Below, one piece after another: positions 1 to 7,593 of a stretch of DNA of 64,000 bases (within the stretch, counting starts at the first letter, position 1; each line of letters begins with the position of its first letter). The translations under genes were made by a program, and so were the position numbers. Below the pieces are notes generated by a model. It had not been told where the DNA came from and ran no database searches. It worked only from the letters and a program-made list of their open reading frames with translations. The stretch lies in contig JAJFFC010000014.1 of assembly GCA_021776795.1 (NCBI GenBank), positions 1 through 64,000 of the forward strand. Direction: 5' to 3'. Origin of the DNA: Planctomycetota bacterium (GTDB lineage: Bacteria; Planctomycetota; UBA1135).

Positions 1-205
1 ACCTGCTGGTAGCCTCACCTTGGCTAGTGGCTCTTGTGCTGGCATGTCCCTTGACATCGCCTCGCCGACGATCGCTGGCATCTTTGGTGCCGACTTGGCT
101 GGTGGCTTGACCTTCAGCGCAACCCTGCCTGCCGGTGCTTGTGGTGCCACGGTGCAAGCGGTCGACCTCAATAACTGCGCACCTTCGAACGCCGAAGTGC
201 TCTAA
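1..205 (+). CDS. C-terminus of a secreted protein (5' end outside window)
   Basis: The reading frame is open from the window edge (first full codon at base 2) to a TAA at 203-205, so only the last 67 residues are visible. This stretch matches the C-terminus of the next gene at about 50 of 67 positions, including two conserved cysteines (SGSCAG and PAGACG) and the closing PSNAE. The shared segment is probably a beta-rich C-terminal domain common to exported proteins of this organism; its role (surface sorting, adhesion or just a fold) is unknown. A TTG at 20-22 lies in frame but is clearly internal, because homology to the paralog begins upstream of it. Confidence 0.75.
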   Translation, partial: PAGSLTLASGSCAGMSLDIASPTIAGIFGADLAGGLTFSATLPAGACGATVQAVDLNNCAPSNAEVL

Positions 206-235
206 GCACCTCGGTGGTTCACGATTTCCCTAAAC

Positions 236-267
236 AGAGGGGCTTCTGCTCGCGCAGGAGCCCCTCT
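236..267 (+). terminator. Strong hairpin terminator after the first gene
   Basis: AGAGGGGCT (236-244) pairs with AGCCCCTCT (259-267), and inside it CTGC (246-249) pairs with GCAG (254-257) around a TCGC tetraloop. Only a short pyrimidine tail (TTCG) follows. It ends just before the promoter-like element of the next gene. Confidence 0.75.
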
Positions 268-273
268 TCGCAT

Positions 274-279
274 TAGACT
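274..279 (+). promoter_or_regulatory. -10-like TAGACT, 6 nt before start codon
   Basis: TAGACT is followed by six bases and then ATG at 286. No Shine-Dalgarno sequence is present, so transcription may begin at or next to the start codon. The -35 position falls inside the preceding terminator and shows no TTGACA match. Confidence 0.45.
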
Positions 280-285
280 GAATCC

Positions 286-1305
286 ATGCTTTTGCTCCCT
301 CTATCGCTTGCCCTAGCTCCCCTGCAAACTGGGCTTCCCTTGCCACCATCCATGGATCCCAACTTGGCGCAAGGCCCGATGGGGCATACCCGCATGAGTT
401 TTGTTGGCGCGCATCCAAATCAGCCACAAAGTTTGGCTGCTGGTTCCATTGACTCCGATGACTTCAACCGTGTCAGTTTGGGCACAGGCTGGACGCAAGT
501 TGCGGGAGCCAACTTTTCGATTTCCAATGACACGTTAATCTCCGGCTCTGGCAACAATTGGATTCGCCGCACGGGGCTATCTGTCCCTTATGAAGACGCG
601 ACAACGGAGTTTGACCTGCTGACCAACCCTGGTTTTGCAAGCTACACCGGCGCGGTGATGGGGGGCAGCGCTGTCGATCGCCTATGGACTAAGGTGCAAT
701 CCAACTCCGGCGGTATGTACGACTACATCGGCTTCTATCACCTGACCGGGACTCCATCGGGTTTGACTAACTATGGCGGCTTTTTTGCCATCACCCCAGT
801 CACCGGTGGTCGCGTGCGCATGTACATCACTAATGCTGGCGACACCATGAACATTGATATTGATGAAGCTTACGATGGGGTTTTTGAATACCACTACGAA
901 AGCTCTGGCATCATCGCCGACTTGGGAGCTGTTTTAGGAGACGAAGTGGGCATCTGCGGTGTGATTGCCATCAGTGATAATTGGGCCTTAGGTGACGGTC
1001 CCTCAGGTCCAAACTTGAGCTTGACTGGTTCCTGCCCTGGGTTGATTAGCTTCGGCGTCAATGGGGCGACGCCCTTCGGTGCGGTGGGATTGCTCTACGG
1101 CCCCAGCGGCAGCCTGACCCTAGCCAGCGGAAGTTGTGCCGGCATGACTCTAGAAATTGCCGCCCCTACGATTGGTGGAATCTTTGCCGCAGACATCAAT
1201 GGAGACCTGTTCTTCAGCGCCACCCTGCCTGCAGGAGCCTGTGGCCTCAGCGTGCAAGCTGTCGATGTGGGCGCCTGTACTCCCTCCAACGCAGAGATCC
1301 TTTAG
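286..1305 (+). CDS. Secreted protein with shared C-terminal domain (unknown function)
   Basis: This 339-aa protein opens with a hydrophobic leader (MLLLPLSLALAPL), probably a short signal peptide. Residues about 60-230 contain DDFNR and alternating beta-strand-like segments that recall concanavalin/LamG-type laminarinase or lectin folds, but no catalytic motif is visible. The last 67 residues are about 75% identical to the C-terminus of the gene just upstream, so the two are tandem relatives sharing a C-terminal module with two cysteines. The ATG is preceded by TAGACT at a 6-nt spacing and no ribosome binding site. It is probably a surface or extracellular protein; the substrate is unknown. 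Confidence 0.7.
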   Translation: MLLLPLSLALAPLQTGLPLPPSMDPNLAQGPMGHTRMSFVGAHPNQPQSLAAGSIDSDDFNRVSLGTGWTQVAGANFSISNDTLISGSGNNWIRRTGLSVPYEDATTEFDLLTNPGFASYTGAVMGGSAVDRLWTKVQSNSGGMYDYIGFYHLTGTPSGLTNYGGFFAITPVTGGRVRMYITNAGDTMNIDIDEAYDGVFEYHYESSGIIADLGAVLGDEVGICGVIAISDNWALGDGPSGPNLSLTGSCPGLISFGVNGATPFGAVGLLYGPSGSLTLASGSCAGMTLEIAAPTIGGIFAADINGDLFFSATLPAGACGLSVQAVDVGACTPSNAEIL

Positions 1306-1366
1306 GAATCCTAGGCAGGCCGAGAAAATTTCTCCGAAAAAGCTCAACCACCTAGGTAGTTACTCG

Positions 1367-1372
1367 TAGACC
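1367..1372 (+). promoter_or_regulatory. -10-like TAGACC close to start codon
   Basis: TAGACC ends five bases before the ATG at 1378. It resembles the TANNNT elements placed 6 nt before other genes here, but its last base is not T. No ribosome binding site is seen. Confidence 0.3.
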
Positions 1373-1377
1373 TGGGT

Positions 1378-2175
1378 ATGAGAGCACTCCACATTCTTAG
1401 TTCCCTCGTCCTCTGTGCGGCTCCGGCCATGGCGCAGGGGGCCTTCCTTGGTGTTGAGCTGTCGCCCCAGGAGTCTGGCTTGAACCAGACCGGGGGTGCT
1501 GCCATCACAGTGGTGCAGAAGCCGTCGGCGGCCTCTTTGATGGGGCTTATGGCGGGGGATGTTGTGACTCAAGTTGCAGAATTCCCAATCGCCGCCCCAG
1601 CAGATTTGGTGAAATCCATGCAACGTCACTTGCCGGGCGAGATTGTCACCTTGCAGGTGTTGCGCGATGGCGAGGCCATCGAATTGATGGGCGTGTTGGG
1701 GCGTCGACCTGGCGCACCGCGGGGCACTTGGGCACCCGAGGCACTGGTGCTGCCAGACCTTGATTCCCAGTTCCTGCACGACATGGATCAAATGAAGCTC
1801 GAGCTCGAGGAACTGCAGCAAATGCGTGGCATGCAAGAGTGGCCCGAGCTTCCCGTCATGCCGCAGCTGGATTTCGAATTCCGAGATGGCTTTGGCTCAC
1901 TCCCGGTGAATCCTGGCGACGGCTCGATGTCCGTTCAGTTGCGATACCCTGGCGATACTTCGCCAGAGGAGCAGGAGCGGTTAATCCAGGAAGCGATCGA
2001 GAAGTATGGCGAAGACGTCGAGATTACCTTCGAAGGCCAAGGTCGTTCGGTGGTGATTCACCGCACTCACTCGCAATCGTCGAGCGATTTGCCCGAAGGG
2101 AATGTCCTGGTCCCCGAGGCGCCTCAGGCACCACAGCCACCACTGCCGCCTAAGGAAAAGATGCGCGACTTCTAG
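1378..2175 (+). CDS. Exported PDZ-domain protein
   Basis: This 265-aa protein begins with a clear signal peptide ending in AMAQG. Residues about 22-110 form one PDZ domain: a FLGVEL carboxylate-binding-loop analogue, then SLMGLMAGDVVTQV and a final strand LQVLRDGEAIEL. No protease domain precedes it, so it is a free-standing periplasmic or secreted PDZ protein. The remaining 150 residues are acidic and rich in Glu, Gln and Pro (a Glu/Leu/Gln/Met stretch near 140-155 and a proline-rich end). It may scaffold or regulate an envelope protease, as PDZ-only proteins can, but no partner is encoded next to it. Confidence 0.75.
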   Translation: MRALHILSSLVLCAAPAMAQGAFLGVELSPQESGLNQTGGAAITVVQKPSAASLMGLMAGDVVTQVAEFPIAAPADLVKSMQRHLPGEIVTLQVLRDGEAIELMGVLGRRPGAPRGTWAPEALVLPDLDSQFLHDMDQMKLELEELQQMRGMQEWPELPVMPQLDFEFRDGFGSLPVNPGDGSMSVQLRYPGDTSPEEQERLIQEAIEKYGEDVEITFEGQGRSVVIHRTHSQSSSDLPEGNVLVPEAPQAPQPPLPPKEKMRDF

Positions 2176-2188
2176 AGTGTGTTCTGGT

Positions 2189-2194
2189 TAAACT
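2189..2194 (+). promoter_or_regulatory. -10-like TAAACT, 6 nt before start codon
   Basis: TAAACT is followed by GCCGCC and ATG at 2201. The spacing is the same as for the genes at 286, 3959, 17633, 44949 and rpoN. No Shine-Dalgarno is present. Confidence 0.45.
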
Positions 2195-2200
2195 GCCGCC

Positions 2201-2527
2201 ATGGATGAGGTGGCGTGGTTTCTGTACCTATTGCGTACTGCAGATGACCGCGCCACCTACGTGGGCATTAGCACCGATCCCAAGGAGCGCCTGCGCGCAC
2301 ACAATGGCGAGCGTGCTGGGGGAGCTCGCAGCACCCGCCGCGGGCGACCGTGGGAGCTTTTAGGGATATGGGGGCCCTTCCTGAGCAGAGGAGAGGCTCA
2401 GCGCGCTGAGGCGGCCCTAAAAGGGCTTTCCGCGGCACAGCGTCGGGCCTGTTTGCAAGGTCGCAAAGCGGCGTCGGCACCATGGTGTGGCAAGGATTTC
2501 CTAGATAATCGGCATCAAATCCACTGA
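2201..2527 (+). CDS. GIY-YIG domain protein (UPF0213-like)
   Basis: This small 108-aa protein has the GIY-YIG fold near its N-terminus: FLYLLRT followed by TYVGISTDPKERLRAHN, with the expected Tyr, Gly and Arg residues. The family includes UvrC and Slx1 nuclease domains and many small stand-alone proteins of unknown substrate. The catalytic Glu is not confidently identifiable; Glu residues occur in SRGEAQRAEAAL. The length fits a single domain. The gene is monocistronic between two exported-protein genes, so context gives no role. Confidence 0.75.
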   Translation: MDEVAWFLYLLRTADDRATYVGISTDPKERLRAHNGERAGGARSTRRGRPWELLGIWGPFLSRGEAQRAEAALKGLSAAQRRACLQGRKAASAPWCGKDFLDNRHQIH

Positions 2528-2584
2528 ATTTGGGGATAAGCTGAGATGGCCTCCCTAGTTTCCACTCCTGCACCGCCCCCGGTC

Positions 2585-2601
2585 CGGAGGGAAGCCCTCC
2601 G
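2585..2601 (+). terminator. Small perfect hairpin upstream of the 407-aa protein gene
   Basis: CGGAGGG (2585-2591), loop AAG, then CCCTCCG (2595-2601), followed by ATTTC. It could terminate the GIY-YIG transcript or lie in the leader of the next gene, whose ATG is 18 nt downstream. Confidence 0.5.
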
Positions 2602-2619
2602 ATTTCATCCTTCGCGAAC

Positions 2620-3843
2620 ATGTTCCAGAACCGATACCTAATTCCCCTCCTGCTTCTCGGCGGTACTGCCGGGCTAGCGCTGAATAGTGCCCTCGAAGCC
2701 GGACCAGCCGCTCCTCAGGGTGGTCCGCAGCCAGACGTCATTGTTGGTGATATCTATGACTTTATTAGCCACGGCAAGGTGGGTGATAAATCGGCCTACA
2801 GTTTCGGTTCGACCAGCTGCAACATTGGCCAGCTGCCTTTGGACTGGTTTGCGAACACACCTAACCACCCCGTCATTGCGACCAACCTCTATCGCCTAAG
2901 CGCCGACGGTGCCTTTGAGCAAATTGGGGTGAACTGGGTGAAGCACACCTTCGCAACCTTGAATGGCAGCCTTTGCGGAACTTGCCAACCAACTCAAGGC
3001 ACCACTTTGGGTGTTGGTTGCTCGGACCCATACAGCGCTTTCCTCAACGGATTCCAGTCTGACCTGGGCCCTCGTTCTGAGATCAACGCTTACAACGGCG
3101 TGTTCCCTTATCCGCCACTCTTGAGTGGTCCTGGCTTCGGTACCCTTCCCGGTCGCGTGCAAGTCTTTAACGACGATCTCGATCCTGGTCTCAACCCAGG
3201 CGCTCGTTACTTCGTGGAGATTCATTACGTCACCCCAGTAGATAACTTCATGCTTGGTAACGGCTCGAACAACGTGTCGGTCCGCGAGGTTTCCTTCTCT
3301 GGTGGTAGTGCTCCTTTCTCGCCGAGCTTTGTCGGTCAAACGGTGCGCGAAACCTACGCCATTGAGCAGTGGCAAACGATTGACCCCACGGTCACCATCG
3401 AAGCCTTTAACTCTCCGAACGATGGCGAAATGTTCGTGGCCAGCCGTGTCGCTGCGAACCCTGGTGGCGGTTGGGACTACGACTACACCCTCTACAACCG
3501 CGACTCCGACCGTGGCGCCCGCGCCTTCGCAGTTCCTGTTTCGAGTGGTGTGAGCCTGACCGATAAGGCCTTCAACGACGTCTTCTACCACAGTGGTGAG
3601 CCACAGAGCGGCTTGGATTGGTTCGATTACGACGGCCTCTATCCTGGCACTTCGCAGCGCGTGATGGCCTGGGTCGGGGGCGCCTTCAGCGCTAACCCAG
3701 ACAACAACGCCGTGCGTTGGTCGAGCTCCTACAGTTTCCACTTCAACGCGGACACGCCTCCGACCAATGGTCAGGTTGCGGTGTTCTACTTCAAGCCCGG
3801 TGGTCCCGCCTTGCAGTTCGTCGACACGCAAATTCCGCAGTAA
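2620..3843 (+). CDS. Exported protein of unknown function (407 aa)
   Basis: The protein starts with a basic, hydrophobic signal peptide (MFQNRYLIPLLLLGGTAGLAL). The mature part is rich in Gly, Asn, Tyr and Phe and has several cysteines (CNIGQL, CGTCQPT, GVGCSD) near residues 65-130, consistent with an oxidised extracellular domain. The pattern DIYDF near residue 43, followed by a long beta-rich chain, resembles large families of secreted planctomycete proteins without assigned function. No catalytic motif is recognisable. It is flanked by hairpins on both sides and is probably transcribed alone. Confidence 0.7.
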   Translation: MFQNRYLIPLLLLGGTAGLALNSALEAGPAAPQGGPQPDVIVGDIYDFISHGKVGDKSAYSFGSTSCNIGQLPLDWFANTPNHPVIATNLYRLSADGAFEQIGVNWVKHTFATLNGSLCGTCQPTQGTTLGVGCSDPYSAFLNGFQSDLGPRSEINAYNGVFPYPPLLSGPGFGTLPGRVQVFNDDLDPGLNPGARYFVEIHYVTPVDNFMLGNGSNNVSVREVSFSGGSAPFSPSFVGQTVRETYAIEQWQTIDPTVTIEAFNSPNDGEMFVASRVAANPGGGWDYDYTLYNRDSDRGARAFAVPVSSGVSLTDKAFNDVFYHSGEPQSGLDWFDYDGLYPGTSQRVMAWVGGAFSANPDNNAVRWSSSYSFHFNADTPPTNGQVAVFYFKPGGPALQFVDTQIPQ

Positions 3844-3899
3844 ACTTCGGATGCTATGGCGCCATGATGCGCCGCTGAGGCCTCGGCCTCTCCTTCGGG

Positions 3900-3925
3900 T
3901 TCCGCAGGGCTAGCGCCTTGCGGAA
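3900..3925 (+). terminator. Intrinsic terminator after the 407-aa protein gene
   Basis: An 11-bp stem formed by TTCCGCAGGGC (3900-3910) and GCCTTGCGGAA (3915-3925), with one G-T wobble, closes a TAGC tetraloop and is followed by TCTTTCCTTT. Confidence 0.8.
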
Positions 3926-3946
3926 TCTTTCCTTTGCCAGATGGCG

Positions 3947-3952
3947 TACCCT
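3947..3952 (+). promoter_or_regulatory. -10-like TACCCT, 6 nt before start codon
   Basis: TACCCT is followed by AATTCC and ATG at 3959. This favours the second in-frame ATG over the ATG at 3941, which would overlap the element. Confidence 0.4.
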
Positions 3953-3958
3953 AATTCC

Positions 3959-5569
3959 ATGTCACCACCTCAAGCGAAGTTCCACCCAGGTCGTCGTCGC
4001 GCTTGGGTCCTGGCTTTGGTGCAGGTTGTTCTCCTGGCCCATATTCTGTGGTGGTACACCTCTGGAGAGGCAATCGCACCTTTGGAACCTTCCGAAGGCA
4101 TGGCCTTCGCCCAACGCGGTGAGGTCAATCCAGGTCTCGTTTTATTCGCGGTAGCGGCCTTGGCCACCATGGTCTTTGGGCGTTTCTTCTGCGGCTGGGG
4201 TTGCCACCTACTGGCTCTGCAAGACGGTGCTCGCTGGCTCATGCTGCGCTTGGGGATTCGTCCCCGTCCGTTCAAAGCACGACTCCTGCGCGTGGTTCCC
4301 ATTGCGGCCTTCGTGTACATGTTTTTGTGGCCTTTCTTAGTGCGTCTTTGGCTTGGTGAGCCACAGCCCGGGATTACTGAGTTTCGCTGGACCACACATG
4401 CCTTTTGGGCCACCTTCCCGGGGCCAGTCGTCAGCACTCTGACCATCTTGCTTGGTGGAGCAGGTGTGATTTATCTGCTTGGCTCCAAGGCTTATTGCAG
4501 CTATGCCTGCCCTTATGGCGCACTTTTTGGCGCTGCCGATGCCTTCGCACCAGGGCGAATTCGCGTCAACGACGATTGCCAACAATGCGCAAAATGTACC
4601 GCTGCCTGCAGCTCCGATGTCCGTGTTCATGAAGAGGTTCGCGACTTTGGCACGGTCATGGACGCGGGTTGCATGAAGTGCCTCGATTGCATTTCGGTCT
4701 GCCCCAATGATGCTCTGAGCTTTTCCTTCGGCAAGCCGGCGATGTTGACCTCATCCCGTGCTCAGGGCAGGCGTTCTCGAATTGGCATCCCAAACTGGGG
4801 TGAAGAACTGATCCTTGCCGGTGGCTATGCCTTGGGGTTCTTTGCCAGCTATCGTCTGTACGGCGCGGTGCCGCTGCTCTTGGCATTGGCGCTTGGCATG
4901 GTGGGGGCATGGGCGACCTGGACCACCTACCAAATGCTTCGCCAGCCTGCGGTGCGCTTTCAGGGGCAGGTGCTCAAGCTCAATCGACGCTGGAGCAAGG
5001 GAGGAATCGCTGCCGTCGTGCTTTCGCTGCTCTTCTTTTTGGCTGCCGGCCATAGCCTGATGGTGCGGCAACATGAGCGCAGCCGTGACCATCATTGGCA
5101 GCAGTTCGCCGGCTCGCGCAACATCATCTTGATGGAAGGGCTGCCCGAGGTACTCCCGCCCGAGTTGTTATCAGCGGCCACTCAGGCAGCAGAGGAAGCT
5201 CGTTGGTTAGAGGAGCATGGGTTGTTTTCGCAAGCCTTAAACCATTACGCCATTGCCTGGAAGGCTCTTCTGGAAGGAGACTTGTTAGGATTTGAGGCAG
5301 GCGTGGCCAAGGTATTGGAGCTACGCCCAGGATTTGGCGAGGTCTTGTTCCAGGTGGGCCATTACTACCGAGCTCTTGGCAAGGATCTCGAGGCTTTAGC
5401 CTACTGGGAGCGTGTGCCGAGTCGGGACGCCCGGTTCCTCGACGCTAGCCTCGCACGGGCGCAAATGCTGCAACTGATGGTGCAGCCGGAACAGGCCCGC
5501 GCCATTCTGCAAGACCTCCGCGAACGCGGCTACGAAGAAGAACAGCTCGCCGGCGTCAGCGTGGACTAG
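3959..5569 (+). CDS. NapH/NosR-like membrane ferredoxin fused to a TPR-like tail
   Basis: The 536-aa product has hydrophobic segments near residues 15-35, 60-75, 95-120 and 145-170, with GRFFCGWGC and KAYCSYACP, the paired Cys signatures of NapH/NosR/CcoG-type membrane proteins. Two 4Fe-4S motifs follow (CQQCAKCTAAC and CMKCLDCISVCP), then two more membrane helices and a soluble C-terminal part of about 170 residues with TPR-like repeats (NHYAIAWKALLEGD, LFQVGHYYRALGK, ALAYWERV). It probably moves electrons across or along the membrane, for example to a periplasmic reductase or maturation step; no reductase is encoded nearby. The start at 3959 rather than 3941 is preferred because of the TACCCT element. 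Its stop codon overlaps that of the convergent sulfatase-like gene. Confidence 0.7.
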   Translation: MSPPQAKFHPGRRRAWVLALVQVVLLAHILWWYTSGEAIAPLEPSEGMAFAQRGEVNPGLVLFAVAALATMVFGRFFCGWGCHLLALQDGARWLMLRLGIRPRPFKARLLRVVPIAAFVYMFLWPFLVRLWLGEPQPGITEFRWTTHAFWATFPGPVVSTLTILLGGAGVIYLLGSKAYCSYACPYGALFGAADAFAPGRIRVNDDCQQCAKCTAACSSDVRVHEEVRDFGTVMDAGCMKCLDCISVCPNDALSFSFGKPAMLTSSRAQGRRSRIGIPNWGEELILAGGYALGFFASYRLYGAVPLLLALALGMVGAWATWTTYQMLRQPAVRFQGQVLKLNRRWSKGGIAAVVLSLLFFLAAGHSLMVRQHERSRDHHWQQFAGSRNIILMEGLPEVLPPELLSAATQAAEEARWLEEHGLFSQALNHYAIAWKALLEGDLLGFEAGVAKVLELRPGFGEVLFQVGHYYRALGKDLEALAYWERVPSRDARFLDASLARAQMLQLMVQPEQARAILQDLRERGYEEEQLAGVSVD

Positions 5570-7593
5570 TCTCCAACGACAGGTGCTGGATCATCGTGAC
5601 CGACATAACCTAAGTCGTTGAGGGCCCGTTCCTGCCCGAAACTCAAGGCCCCGGAAGGCATTTTCCAGGCATCTTCGCGAATGCCCTCAAGCACCACCTG
5701 CAGCAGCGGAGCGGGTAGCGAAGAGCCCGAAGACCACAGATTGGCAGCTTCGCGGGGATCTTGGCTGAGGTCATACAAAGCGGTAGGCAGGTAGCCGTCG
5801 TCGCCACCACGATTGCTAATCATCTTCATGGCGCCAAGGCGCGCCCCGATGCGGTCATCGTCAGCGAAGTGGTGCCCACGCTGTGGCCAAGAGTCTCGGG
5901 TAAACAACGGTCGCCCAGTCATGTCTTCGGGGGGTTCGATATTGACCAAGCCAAGCAGGGTCGGGGCGACGTCGGCCAAGTCAGGAATCTCCGCGCGTCG
6001 TTGATTGGCAGGAATCCTTGGGCCCATCATGAGGAAAGGCACGCGAACCGAATCTTGATAAAGGTGGTTGCCGTGAAGAATGCTGTTGTTTTCACCAAAC
6101 TGCTCGCCGTGATCCGAAGTGATCAGCCAAATGGCGGGGCGGCCACTGGCTTGTATCCGAGCCTCAATCGCAGCCAGTAGGTGATCGAGGTACATCACGT
6201 TTTCGAGATATAGAGCGTGGTAGTACTTGGCGACGTCTTGTGCTTCCGCGGCAATCGCAGAGTCATTGCTGAGGAGTGCATCGCGAAGCATGACGAGCTC
6301 AGGCATGCGAATCATGCCTTCTTGATTGGGATCACCCAACCACTTGTCGGCGGGTTTCTTCAGCTTGCCACTGACGCGCCCATCAAACTCTGCTGGGGCG
6401 CCGTAGGGGTGGTGCGCATCTAAATAATGCAGGAAGAAGAAGTACGGGCGGTCGGACTCATAAAGTTGGTCCAGGATTTCTTCCGCTTGTTCATTGGTGA
6501 CGGCGCCGCGTTCTCGCTGCGGATGCCCGGACATGGGTCGGGGCGCGCGACGCAGGGAATGAAAACCGGTCTGCAGGAGGAAGGCCTGTTGGAGCTTGAC
6601 GTGAGTCAGGCCAAACAGACTGGAAAAGCGCAGGCGTGCCATGCAGTGGTTCATGGGGCCATAAAATTCGGTGGTGCTGTCGTCGTAGGCTTCAAAGCCA
6701 TGCCCGAAGCCCATGTCACCAGCAATCAAGGTGTTGGAAATTACTCCAGCGGTGCGGAAGCCATTGGCAAGGAACATGTCTTGCACCAAAGGAAGGCTTT
6801 CGCGGCTGGGCATGACATCTTGGTTGTAGCGAATGCCACTGCGCGGCTGGTCGCGCCCAGACAGCATCGAGGCATGGCCGGGTAGGGTCTGGTTGGACGA
6901 GCTGTAGGCATAATCCCACCAAGTGCCGCGTTCGAGCACACTGTCGAACCACGGGATTTCATAACCCTCTGGGCGTGGACCGACGATGGCATCGGCGCGC
7001 AAAGTGTCGAGCGAAATCAAGATGATGTCCGGGGCTACAGCGGCTGGGGTTTGGGCCTCATCGCCAAGCTTCGGCGCGGCCTTTTCCGCGAGCATGTCTT
7101 GCAGCTCATAGTAGGTGCCGAACCCGGTGTATAAGCCACCGCCAATCGCGCAGACCAAAAGGGCCAAGTAGCCCCCAGTCTTCCCGGGGCCTCCGAGGTG
7201 GGCAAACACGCGCAAACACACGGCAGGAAGAATGGCGAGGGTGAGTGCCCAAATCCACCACATGCCCATGCCAAAGAAGGTGGGCAGGAAGAAGGGAACA
7301 AAACCAGCCAAGAGCCAGGCCATGGCGCCGCCCTTCGGGTTGCCCAGGGGCAGTACTCGCTTGACGCTCAGGCATACCAGGAAGGCAGGTACACCAATCA
7401 CTAAGTTGGTCAGGAGGATTGGCAGGTAGGCGGCGCGCCAGCTCATGGCCGCATCTGCGAGCACGACGGAAGCCAGCGCAGCCGCGAGGGCGGTGCCAAG
7501 GAGGAAGGCGAAAAATCGGACTCTGGGGGTAGCCATGACACCGGGGGCAGGTCGAGGCCTGCGCCAATGCGCCAGGATAGAATCACGCGTCAT
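5566..7593 (-). CDS. Membrane-anchored sulfatase-like (alkaline phosphatase superfamily) hydrolase
   Basis: The 675-aa protein begins with about 160 residues holding four or five transmembrane helices, then a sulfatase-type domain: DIILISLDTLRAD (metal-binding Asp near 196), a nucleophile-region motif QTLPGHASMLSG and TSDHGEQFGE for the second metal site. The nucleophile position holds Thr (about T236) where type I sulfatases have the Cys or Ser that becomes formylglycine (C/S-x-P-x-R). Thr at this position is typical of phospho-transferring members of the superfamily, so the substrate may be a phosphodiester or lipid-linked phosphate. The ATG at 7593 overlaps the pepN start on the other strand (CATG at 7591-7594); the stop overlaps the convergent gene. 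Confidence 0.75.
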   Translation of the reverse strand: MTRDSILAHWRRPRPAPGVMATPRVRFFAFLLGTALAAALASVVLADAAMSWRAAYLPILLTNLVIGVPAFLVCLSVKRVLPLGNPKGGAMAWLLAGFVPFFLPTFFGMGMWWIWALTLAILPAVCLRVFAHLGGPGKTGGYLALLVCAIGGGLYTGFGTYYELQDMLAEKAAPKLGDEAQTPAAVAPDIILISLDTLRADAIVGPRPEGYEIPWFDSVLERGTWWDYAYSSSNQTLPGHASMLSGRDQPRSGIRYNQDVMPSRESLPLVQDMFLANGFRTAGVISNTLIAGDMGFGHGFEAYDDSTTEFYGPMNHCMARLRFSSLFGLTHVKLQQAFLLQTGFHSLRRAPRPMSGHPQRERGAVTNEQAEEILDQLYESDRPYFFFLHYLDAHHPYGAPAEFDGRVSGKLKKPADKWLGDPNQEGMIRMPELVMLRDALLSNDSAIAAEAQDVAKYYHALYLENVMYLDHLLAAIEARIQASGRPAIWLITSDHGEQFGENNSILHGNHLYQDSVRVPFLMMGPRIPANQRRAEIPDLADVAPTLLGLVNIEPPEDMTGRPLFTRDSWPQRGHHFADDDRIGARLGAMKMISNRGGDDGYLPTALYDLSQDPREAANLWSSGSSLPAPLLQVVLEGIREDAWKMPSGALSFGQERALNDLGYVGHDDPAPVVGD
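7578..7583 (+). promoter_or_regulatory. -10-like TAGAAT before pepN
   Basis: TAGAAT lies 8 nt before the pepN ATG at 7592, inside the coding sequence of the divergent sulfatase-like gene. The predicted transcript would have almost no leader. Confidence 0.4.

Noticed and set aside
2609-2622. Shared TCGCGAACATG at the starts of the genes at 2620 and 10220
   Set aside because: An 11-base match at two starts is suggestive of a common leader, but no third example was found and the promoter contexts differ.
2896-3831. A 311-aa antisense frame within the 407-aa exported protein gene
   Set aside because: The plus-strand gene has a signal peptide and flanking hairpins; the antisense frame has low-complexity Val/Arg/Glu content and no motif.
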